Part shown: positions 29,132 to 37,543 of the stretch, one piece after another
How positions within the stretch are numbered: the first letter of the stretch is position 1
Layout of the letters: each line of letters starts with the position of its first letter
From: Mesostigma viride
Taxonomy: Eukaryota; Streptophyta; Mesostigmatophyceae; Mesostigmatales; Mesostigmataceae
Reading direction: 5' to 3'
DNA: 64,000 bases
Assembly (NCBI GenBank): GCA_009746045.1
Contig: RPFO01000079.1
Coordinates: forward strand, 3,038,828-3,102,827
Notes under the pieces: model-generated
The model's database searches: none
What the model was told of the DNA's origin: nothing
What the model saw: the letters and a program-made list of their open reading frames with translations, nothing else
Position numbers and translations under genes: made by a program

Positions 29132-29889
29132 TTAATCCTTGATGATAGGCATTGCTTGCGTGCAAGATTAGCTCGAGGCCCATATTTTAGACTACTAGCT
29201 GAGCTGTGGACATACATGTTGTTATTGACGTCTTGACGGATATTGACGTCTTGGGGTGACTTCCACTATATCTTCTTTGGGGAATTCAGAGATCCCGGTC
29301 CCCCAACATGGACATGAGACTAATTAAAATCAATTAATCAATGTCATGAATAGAGCGCGTTCATGACGTTCAGTCATGAACAGAGCCCTAACCTTAAACA
29401 CATAAGAAAACAATTATGGCGGGCCATGTGACCAATGTAAGAAGCTTAGCCCCCAAACATATTGTTGTCTCACGTAATGAATCACTTGCTGATCAACAAA
29501 TCGATGGTTATCTCATAGGCACAATGTACCTCTGACCATCATTGCTGGCCCATGCATGCATGCACCAATGGCAGCCTACATGACACATACATCGCTTATT
29601 TGCCATGTAAAAAATGCGACAAAGTGTCCATATAGGTACTCATAGATTAGCACTTGAATTCCTTAGCACGATGTGGACAACTTTACTTAACGGTGAAAGC
29701 CTGTCTCGCCCTTATTGCCTTGAGGGTTCCCGGCGATAGGTCCTGTCTGTTGGTCGACATTTTTCTTTTGCAGCTGGCCATCGTCGGTAGGTATGAATGA
29801 TCTCGATGCTAGCAATTACGATGATGATACCCGAGGTAGTCTATACCTAGGATCGAGAGCTTCTTCTTGTATGGCAATGCCGGCAGTTA

Positions 29890-30605
29890 ACTATTACTCC
29901 GAATAAAGAGTTAAGAGGTTGGCCCTCGGCAGTCGGCATGGCGATCACGGAGCGATGACGGGGCGATGACGGGGCGATGACGGGGCGTTGACGCGCGTGA
30001 TGAATAGGATCTGTTTGACAGGCGGCGGCTATTGGTAATATAGATTGTTGATTAAGAGAAGAGTTTAGATGTTGGCCCGTGGGCGATGACGGTGACGGCG
30101 TCACCGTCATCGCCCTCGACGGGCGTCATGAATACGACCTTTTTGATATGCGGCGGCTATTGGTAATATAGGTCGTTGACTACTACTCCGAATACAAATG
30201 TAAAGAGTTAAGAGGTTGGCCCTCGGCTGGCTCGGCATGGCGATCACGGGGCGATGACGGGGCGATGACGGGGCGTTGACGCGCGTGATGAATAGGATCT
30301 GTTTGATAGGCGGCGGCTATTGGTAATATAGATTGTTGATTAAGAGAAGAGTTTAGATGTTGGCCCGTCGAGGGCGATGACGGTGACGGTCGTCACCGTC
30401 ATCGCCCTCGACGGGCGTGATGATAAGCCCATGTTTGATATGCGGCAGCTATTGGTAGTATAGGTCGTTGACTATCACTCCGAATAAAGAGTTAACAGGT
30501 TAAGGCCCTCGGCCGGGCGATGACGGGGCGATGACGGGGCGTTGACGCTCGTGATGAATAGGACCTGTTTGATAGGCGGCGGCTATTGCTAATATATAGG
30601 TCGGA
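29890..30605. repeat. About 290 bp tandem repeat, 2.4 units, with strong palindromes
   Basis: Units start ACTCCGAATA at about 29896, 30185 and 30477. Each carries two to three GATGACGGGGC repeats and TGTTTGA(C/T)AGGCGGCGGC. Two units contain long palindromes built on GGGCGATGACGGTGAC (about 30077-30113 and 30368-30413). Confidence 0.8.
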
Positions 30606-30607
30606 TA

Positions 30608-30900
30608 TTTGTGTACCACCCCCCTCCTTCCCACGGCACTCACGGCAGGTACGCAGCGACCCGCTGTTGTCCTGGCTGCAATTGTGTATCACTTGTACGG
30701 TATTTGTGTATCACTTGAACGGTATTTGTGTATCACCCCCCTCCTTCCCACGGCAGGTACGCAGCGACCCGCTGTTGTCCTGGCTGCAATTGTGTATCAC
30801 TTGTACGGTATTTGTGTATCACTTGTACGGTATTTGTGTATCACCCCCCTCCTTCCCGCAGCAGGTACGCAGCGACCCGCTGTTGTCCTGGCTGCAATAG
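30608..30900. repeat. Tandem repeat, three units
   Basis: Three copies of a block holding CACCCCCCTCCTTCCC, GCAGGTACGCAGCGACCCGC, TGTTGTCCTGGCTGCAA, linked by GTGTATCACTTGTACGGTAT spacers. It lies between the 290 bp repeats and the DIRS-like element. Confidence 0.8.
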
Positions 30901-31278
30901 GAGGGGTGACATACAGCCATGCTATTTGGGGGCCCAATACCGCCACCGCCAGGTTGAAATGTCCGGCCCCCATATTGAACTCAGGGTCCAATGCCAACCG
31001 CCGGAATGAAACTTGCTGGCCCCCAGTATGCTAGCGCCCCCCTGGGGCGCCGCCACCGGTGCGCCGACAGCCGGCCCCCATATGCCCCCCCCCAACGCGC
31101 TGAAATTTTCGTGTTCAGTGACCAGATCACAATTTGATCCGGGCGCAAAATGATTGGCTGTACGGTACGAACAAAAAACGAAATTTTAGTATCGAAGTTC
31201 CGCAGCGCTTGCTGAATTTGCCCCGGAAGCCCGGGGGGACTTTCCCCGCTGAAAGGTGTCTTCGGTGCCGAGGACTGG

Positions 31279-32132
31279 GTGACGGACGCCAGCTCGTGGA
31301 GCTCGAGCCAGCTGAAGTCTGTCGTGCAGTTGCTGGCCGATCACGTTGATGTTGGCGACGTGTTGGACGCATGTGACCCAAACGGAACGTTGGTGGCAAA
31401 ACTGCTGGCCGTGGCAGATCTCGCGGCGGACGAGGAGGAGGATCAGGCGCTGCCACCAACGACACCTGCGCAGCGAAAAATGGCCAAGCCGAAAGGCGCG
31501 GCCAAGGTTTCGGCAGGTGGGGGGGCTGTCGGAAAGGAAATGAGGGCGAGGTTGGCGACATTCGTTGGGGCACCTCCGGAAACCGAAAATCAGGACGACG
31601 AGGAGGACGAGGAGGGGGAGGTCGCAGCCGAGAAATTCATGCAAGGTTTGAAGGCAGCGCTGGGAGGAATGGAGGGGGCGGGAAGCCACTTCAAGGCCTC
31701 GAAAGGGGTGGCGCTGCCAAGCCGAGCCAAGAGCGTGAAATATCGGGTTTCGGAGCGGGTGCTGCCGGGGGTGTTGGAGGACGCCAGCGACAATGGGATG
31801 GGAATCCGGTCGTGGGTCATGACGGTAAAGCCTGGAAATTGGCGGAACATGGAGAACAGGAAAATTGTCATGAACATTGCATTGGCCATGGACACCCTTC
31901 TCAAGGAGCTGGGCTCAGCAGCCGGGGAGCTTGTGGGCATGGAGTACCTAATGAGGGTGGTGGCGGCCTTGCTGCAGGTGGAAGGGCAAGGAGGGGGGGG
32001 TGGAAGGTGGCCAGCCACCTCCTGCCATTGGGGGAGGAGGCTGCACTGTCAGCCACCCCGGCTGTCAAGGCAGCTCTCCAAACTGCCATCCTCTTGGACA
32101 AGCTCAGCAAGGCTCAACAAGTAGGGAAATAG
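31279..32132 (+). CDS. Gag-like ORF of the DIRS-like element
   Basis: Coding from a GTG-started open frame at 31279 (upstream start unresolved). Acidic middle (DDEEDEEGEVAAEKFMQGL), then a helical C-terminal domain (WRNMENRKIVMNIALAMDTL, MEYLMRVVAALLQVEG). The frame breaks in a run of eight G at 31993-32000; in the next frame the protein continues naturally (VASHLLPLGEEAALSA, ILLDKLSKAQQVGK) to a stop at 32132. Gag function is inferred only from position before the polymerase ORF. Confidence 0.5.
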
Positions 32133-35100
32133 AATCCCAGCGGGACCGCTCCCTTTTCCCGCTGCCATACCCACTTAGGCCAGCGTACACCGCGTGGGGC
32201 AGGGTGAGATCGGCACGCCGGCGACAGCGTGCCACGCGCCGCCACCGCGAGTACACACTGCAATGCAAGGTAGTGCGTTGGCTTAATTGGCTGTGGGGAG
32301 GGGGGCAAGACCCTCCTCCTAACCCTAGAGGGGCGTGCTCTAAGGGGAGGGAGGAGGCCCTTGCGAGGGTCAAGAGGCACTGCACCTGGCACAGTCGCCG
32401 CGTAGGGGGCGTTGCGACAGGCCAGGAGCAAGAAGGTGCTGATGCAATATATGGGAAGCAGAATAAGTATGAACAACTGCGCGCGGACGCGGTGAGTCTA
32501 CCAAAGGCGGAGGTGGCGGGGAAGGCACGGCTGCTCGACCTGTTGGCTATGCGGCCGAGCTGGCGGGAGATATATGCCAGCGAAGAGAACTGCATCAAGC
32601 CAGCGGTCGTGGCGAGCGCAAAGTATTGGAATGTGCCCAAGCCCAGCCGGGGATGCTCCATGGCTGAATGGGGCAAGCTCATGAGCCGGGCAGCGGGCGT
32701 GGGCATGGTGGCGTTCCGGGAGAGGCGGCCCAAGTGGGTGGATGGCTGCTTTGGAGTGGCCAAGGGGGTGGGTGAGCTTCGGTTCATCGTCAACAGGAAG
32801 CTGGGCAACCTGCTGTGGGTGGACCCCCCCAAGATCCTGCTACCCCACCTGGGCATCCTCGTGGAGGTCTACATCAAAGGCTGGTGCTACTGCGCCAAGA
32901 GCGACCTCGTGTCATACTACTATTCCATCGAGGTGCCCGAGTGGTGGTGGGACTACCAAGGGCTTCCTAGTGTGTGGTCGACTAGCGTAGGTCTGGCAGG
33001 GCCCAGGCGGAAGGTGTGGCCCGTGCTCAAGGTGCTGGCCATGGGACATTCCCATGCGGTGGCGCTGGGGGAGGCCATCCATGAGATGGTGCTCTACATG
33101 ACCGGTGCCCTGGATCCGAGGCGCCAGGTCAACTACCTCTCAAGCGCAGGTGAGCTCACCTTGGTGCGCGACGAGTGTGGCCAGCCACTGCGCTTGGCCA
33201 TCGAGTACAAGGAGGAGCGCGCCGGGGAGCTTCAGATTGACCTGGAAAACCCCCCTGCCCCCATGCTGTCCATCACTATTGATGACTTGGTGGCCAGCAA
33301 CGGGCGGACCTGCGAGGCGGTGAACCAGCTCATCACGCGCGCTATTGAGGAAGGCTACCTCCCTAACAACCTTGTGCCGTCTAAGGAGAAGACTAAGATG
33401 GCGAGCCTGGAAGGGGACGAGCTAGAAGCCCTAGGGGTGGTGCACCGACGGAACGGCGTGCTGGAACCAACGGTCAAGCAGCTCAACCTTGTGATCGCCC
33501 ACACGCAGGCTATACTCACTCGAGGCCGAGCTACGGCCGAGGGGCTGGCTGCCGTCTTGGGGCGGTGGTTGTGGCTGCAGATGTTAAGCCGCAGCTGCTT
33601 GTCCATTTGGCAGCAATGTTTCAAATTCATCAGCCTGCAAGGGTGGGGGCAGCGATCCTGGGTGCTGTGGGCCGGGGTGCGGGAGGAGTTAGAGTGTGCC
33701 CTGGCCTTGGCTCCCATGCTAAGGGTTGACCGAAGCGCACCTTTGGCCCGTGAGGTGGTTGCATCTGACGCGTCCACCTACGGGCAAGGTGTCGTGTACG
33801 CAACCATGGAGCCGGGCGATGTGACGGAGCTGGCGAGGGCACGAGAGGTGCGGGGGTACCCGACTTTGCTCATACCAAGTGAGGTGGCCTACGCTGGCCC
33901 TAGGCCACTGAGCGCGCGGGCGCAACAAGCAATCACTAGCCAGCAATGGCGGGTTGGGGTCCGGAGTCGTTGGCGGGATCCGGGGATGCACATCAACGAG
34001 AAGGAGGTGCGGGCTGCAGTGAAGGGCGTGGAGAGGAGTGCGCGCAGCTTGGCAAACCGAGGCAAGCGGGTGGTGAGGTTGGTGGACTCCACCGCGGCGT
34101 TGGGCTGCTTGGCTAAGGGGCGGTCCTCATCCCACAAGCTCAACAAGCAGTGCCGCCGCTTGTGCGCGCTGACCCTCGCCACGGGGAGTCGTTCCCAGTG
34201 GGTGTGGACGCCGAGTGCACTTCAACCAGCCGATGGCGTTTCTCGCGGCCAATCCATGGCGACTTTCTTGGCAGGCTGGGTGCGCGACCTGACCGCGGAA
34301 GGCATCCATCCTAACCCGGGGCCCCCTGCACCTGTTAGCTACCTTCCATTGCTAGAGGGGAAAGTAAAGCCGGCTACTTTGCTGGCCTACCGTCGTGGTC
34401 TTGATTCCCTCTTGACTTGGTGGGAGGCTGGTGGGCGGGCGGACGGGTCATCGTCACGAGCTGACACCCTTGAGGAGACATTTTGTGCGTATGTCGCCTG
34501 GGCTCATTTTCGGGGGTACAGCCGCCAAGTGTGTGTCAATGCCTTGATGGGGTTGCAACTTTATTATCCCGGTATGGTGAAGCGGTGGGACTTGGCCCGT
34601 GGCGTCCTCGCTGGGTGGAAAACACTTGTGCCCCCCCGTGCCCCTCCTCCCATTCCATGGGAGGCGGCGTTTGCACTTGCCAGCACGATGGTCATGCAAG
34701 GTCAGCGCCTTGCGGGCCTGCTGGTTGTCATCGTGTTCCGCCATTACCTGCGAATCTCGGAGGCGCTGAACCTCCGTGTTGGCCATGTGCGCCTCCAGCC
34801 TGACGTTCGGCTTGGGCCGGCTCAACGGGGCGCCCTACTGCTGAGGTCTACCAAGACCTCTAAGGGCAAGACTCAGTCAGTGGTGGTAGAAGATGTGATG
34901 TCTGAAACCATCCTCCGTCACTGCATCGCGGGTAAGCACGCTTGGGAGGCCGTGTTCCCTTTCACCTACCCGCAATTCCGGCGCATTTGGCAGGCTGCGA
35001 GTCAGGCCTTGGGGGTCGCCCAGATTTTCACCATTCACGGGCTGCGGCATGGAGGTGCCACTCACGATTTCCTCGCGGGTCGCAGCATGGGGGACATCCA

Positions 35101-35254
35101 GGGCCGGGGGCGCTGGCTTAGCAGCTCCACGGTTGCCCATTATGTGGGCTTGCACCGCAGTTTGGAGGTGCAGCTGCCTGAGGTTATTCTTCGGGCCATG
35201 GCCGCCTGCCCCCCTCGGGCCTGGCGGGCTATTTTGAAATTGCCCTCCACCTAA
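32000..35254 (+). CDS. DIRS-like RT-RNase H-tyrosine recombinase polyprotein
   Basis: Open frame of 1084 codons; the first ATG is at 32549, so it may start there or be reached by frameshift from the gag ORF. RT: FIVNRKLGNLLW, CAKSDLVSYYYSI (first Asp), and SITIDDLVAS at the YxDD position. RNase H: VASDASTYGQGVVYA, INEKEVRAAV, RLVDSTAALG. Tyrosine recombinase: YLRISEALNL (Arg), RSTKTSKG (Lys), IHGLRHGGAT (HxxR), then RGRWLSSSTVAHYVG (Trp and nucleophile Tyr); all catalytic residues are visible. A 2A-like EGIHPNPGP lies at 34298-34324 between RNase H and recombinase. No methylase domain was seen. Such elements make circular cDNA integrated by the recombinase without target duplication. Confidence 0.85.
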   Translation: MEGGQPPPAIGGGGCTVSHPGCQGSSPNCHPLGQAQQGSTSREIESQRDRSLFPLPYPLRPAYTAWGRVRSARRRQRATRRHREYTLQCKVVRWLNWLWGGGQDPPPNPRGACSKGREEALARVKRHCTWHSRRVGGVATGQEQEGADAIYGKQNKYEQLRADAVSLPKAEVAGKARLLDLLAMRPSWREIYASEENCIKPAVVASAKYWNVPKPSRGCSMAEWGKLMSRAAGVGMVAFRERRPKWVDGCFGVAKGVGELRFIVNRKLGNLLWVDPPKILLPHLGILVEVYIKGWCYCAKSDLVSYYYSIEVPEWWWDYQGLPSVWSTSVGLAGPRRKVWPVLKVLAMGHSHAVALGEAIHEMVLYMTGALDPRRQVNYLSSAGELTLVRDECGQPLRLAIEYKEERAGELQIDLENPPAPMLSITIDDLVASNGRTCEAVNQLITRAIEEGYLPNNLVPSKEKTKMASLEGDELEALGVVHRRNGVLEPTVKQLNLVIAHTQAILTRGRATAEGLAAVLGRWLWLQMLSRSCLSIWQQCFKFISLQGWGQRSWVLWAGVREELECALALAPMLRVDRSAPLAREVVASDASTYGQGVVYATMEPGDVTELARAREVRGYPTLLIPSEVAYAGPRPLSARAQQAITSQQWRVGVRSRWRDPGMHINEKEVRAAVKGVERSARSLANRGKRVVRLVDSTAALGCLAKGRSSSHKLNKQCRRLCALTLATGSRSQWVWTPSALQPADGVSRGQSMATFLAGWVRDLTAEGIHPNPGPPAPVSYLPLLEGKVKPATLLAYRRGLDSLLTWWEAGGRADGSSSRADTLEETFCAYVAWAHFRGYSRQVCVNALMGLQLYYPGMVKRWDLARGVLAGWKTLVPPRAPPPIPWEAAFALASTMVMQGQRLAGLLVVIVFRHYLRISEALNLRVGHVRLQPDVRLGPAQRGALLLRSTKTSKGKTQSVVVEDVMSETILRHCIAGKHAWEAVFPFTYPQFRRIWQAASQALGVAQIFTIHGLRHGGATHDFLAGRSMGDIQGRGRWLSSSTVAHYVGLHRSLEVQLPEVILRAMAACPPRAWRAILKLPST

Positions 35255-35326
35255 TTTGGTTGTTCATTTCTCTGTCATTATGCTAGGTTCTTTGCCCCTG
35301 GCATGGATCGCCAGGGAGGGATATAA

Positions 35327-35464
35327 GGGTAAGGCTAGCCTTTGCCAAGCAATAAGTGTTCCCATGAGCATCGGCGGCCGGGATGTGGCCTGCCTTTTGT
35401 ATGTGCTCCACTCATTGTTTTAATAAAGAGTCTGGTTACCCTGGAGTTCCACGGTTAATAGAAT
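35327..35464 (+). repeat. DIRS-like terminal direct repeat B1
   Basis: 138 bp, starting GGGTAAGGCTAGCC and ending GGTTAATAGAAT, repeated at 35921-36058. Contains TTTTAATAAAGAG, a plausible poly(A) signal. Confidence 0.85.
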
Positions 35465-35920
35465 CGTGGTTCTCTGAACATAGTTTCTTTATAGTGAGAT
35501 GGAAGGGTAGCCGCTATAGCTAGGTTATTGGGTTCACGTGACAACCTTTTGAGGCCGGTGCGGCCTGATCCGGATCAGTCGTGGCCAAAGCTTTGGCCAG
35601 TTTTTTCTTGGCCAGGTGGCAGGAGCTACGTTGAGATATAAACCTGCCACTGTCTAGGTTTCTTGGCTCATGGCGTAGTGATTAACTAGATCTAGATTCT
35701 TTCTCTCACGCAATATGTGACCTAATAGCCCCGGCAGCCTTACGTAAGCTGCCGGCAATTAGAACGCCACATTGCGTCATTTGTTCAGACGCAACATTTG
35801 CGTGGCGAAAAAATGCCGTCCGGGCCAAGGCCGCATGACACGCAAAAAAGGACAAAAACAAACCCACCTAGCTAAGGTCGGCCTCTTTTCTTTTCCCGCC
35901 CACCCTCCCTGCGTGTTTGG

Positions 35921-36058
35921 GGGTAAGGCTAGCCTTTGCCAAGCAATAAGTGTTCCCATGAGCATCGGCGGCCGGGATGTGGCCTGCCTTTTGTATGTGC
36001 TCCACTCATTGTTTTAATAAAGAGTCTGGTTACCCTGGAGTTCCACGGTTAATAGAAT
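35921..36058 (+). repeat. DIRS-like terminal direct repeat B2
   Basis: Apparently identical to B1; immediately followed by the AATAAATAAATGTTGGGGGG minisatellite. Confidence 0.85.
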
Positions 36059-36950
36059 AAATAAATGTTGGGGGGTGCTGGCATGAATAATTAAATGTGG
36101 GGGGGTGATGGCATGAATAAATAAATGTGGGGGGTTGCTGGCATAAATAAATGAATGTGGGGGGTTGCTGCTACGTATAAATGCATGTTGGGGGTGCTGG
36201 CATGAATAAATGAATGTGGGGGTGTGATGGCATGAATAAATAAATGTGGGGGGTGCTGGCATGAATAAATGAATGTGGGGGGGTGCTGTCATGAATAATT
36301 AAATGTGGGGGGATGATGGCATGAATAAATGAATGTGGGGGGTGCTGCTACGTATAAATAAATGTTGGGGGGTGCTGGCATGAATAATTAAATGTGGGGG
36401 GGTGATGGCATAAATAAATAAATGTGGGGGGGTGCTGGCATGAATAAATGAATGTGGGGGGTGCTGTCATGAATAATTAAATGTGGGGGGATGATGGCAT
36501 GAATTATTAAATGTGGGGGGTGCTGCTACGTATAAATAAATGTTGGGGGGTGCTGGCATGAATAATTAAATGTGGGGGGATGATGGCATGAATAAATAAA
36601 TTTTGGGGGGTGCTGGCATGAATAATTAAATGGGGGGGTGATGGCATGAATAAATAAATGTGGGGGGGTGCTGGCATGAATAAATGAATGTGGGGGGTGC
36701 TGTCATGAATAATTAAATGTGGGGGGATGATGGCATGAATTATTAAATGTGGGGGGTGCTGCTACGTATAAATAAATTTTGGGGGGTGCTGGCATGAATA
36801 ATTAAATGTGGGGGGGTGATGGCATGAATAAATGAATGTGGGGGGGTGATGGCATGAATAATTAAATGTGGGGGGGTGCTGGCATGAATAAATGAATGTG
36901 GGGGTGTGATGGCATGAATAAATAAATGTGGGGGGGTGCTGGCATGAAAA
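36059..36950. repeat. About 35 bp minisatellite
   Basis: About 25 units of (A/G)AATAAATAAATGTGGGGGGT followed by GCTGGCATG or GATGGCATG, with ATTAAATG and CTACGTATAAATG variants that recur as higher-order blocks of four to five units. Confidence 0.9.
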
Positions 36951-37004
36951 AAATTTGGTTGTGCAATGTTTTTCATTGTTGTGATAGAATTCAGGCATGG
37001 ACGT

Positions 37005-37470
37005 AAGGGTCTCGCTGCGGGTAGACCCTCGGAATTTTGTTTTTGTATTGACGTAAGGGTCTCGCTGCAGCGAGACCCCTACGAATGTCGACTTTTAATG
37101 TTTGCAAGATGGGAGGGGGCTTTCTTCGCTCTCCCTTATGATTTTTTTTTGTATCGGTGTTAGGGTCTCGCAGCGAGACCCCTACGAATAGTCGACCTTT
37201 AATGTTTGCAAGATGGGAGGGGGCTTTCTTCGCTAACCCTAAAAATGATTTGTTTTTGTTTGACGTTAGGGTCTCGCTGCAGCGAGACCTTCAGGAATGT
37301 ATACTTTTTATGTTTGCATGATGGGAGGTTGCTTTTTTTTGCTCACCCTAAAAATGATTTGTTTTTGCTTGACGTGAGCGTCTCGCTGCAGCGAGACGCC
37401 AAAGTTTTGCAATAAAGTAAATGTCCCTTTTAGAATCCACGAAAGGGTCTAGCTGCAGCGAGACCCTCCC
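37005..37470. repeat. Cluster of six palindromic hairpin motifs upstream of the 37.5 kb gene
   Basis: Half-site GGGTCTCGCTG followed by its reverse complement, or close variants, at about 37007, 37058, 37163, 37269, 37377 and 37445. The middle four lie in a roughly 105 bp tandem repeat with TTTGCAAGATGGGAGG and TTCTTCGCT. Half of these are preceded by GACGT(A/T)A. Confidence 0.75.
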
Positions 37471-37543
37471 CATCGTTTTTCTGCCGGCGATTCAGATTCT
37501 GAATGACATTTGTGAAACTTGCTTTTTTAATATTGTTCTGCAG

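Larger units (their letters stand above)
31200..36058 (+). mobile_element. DIRS-like tyrosine-recombinase retrotransposon
   Basis: Gag-like ORF, then an ORF with reverse transcriptase, RNase H and tyrosine recombinase, then two 138 bp direct repeats (35327-35464 and 35921-36058) separated by 456 bp. Split direct repeats (A1-ORFs-B1-A2-B2) are typical of the PAT/TOC/Kangaroo-like branch. B1 and B2 fit this layout, but no match to the 35465-35920 segment was found on the left, so the 5' boundary is uncertain. Confidence 0.7.

Noticed and set aside
37005-37470. CRISPR-like array (regular palindromic repeats)
   Set aside because: Spacing is irregular, intervening sequences are themselves repeated, the genome is eukaryotic and other copies are single in introns.
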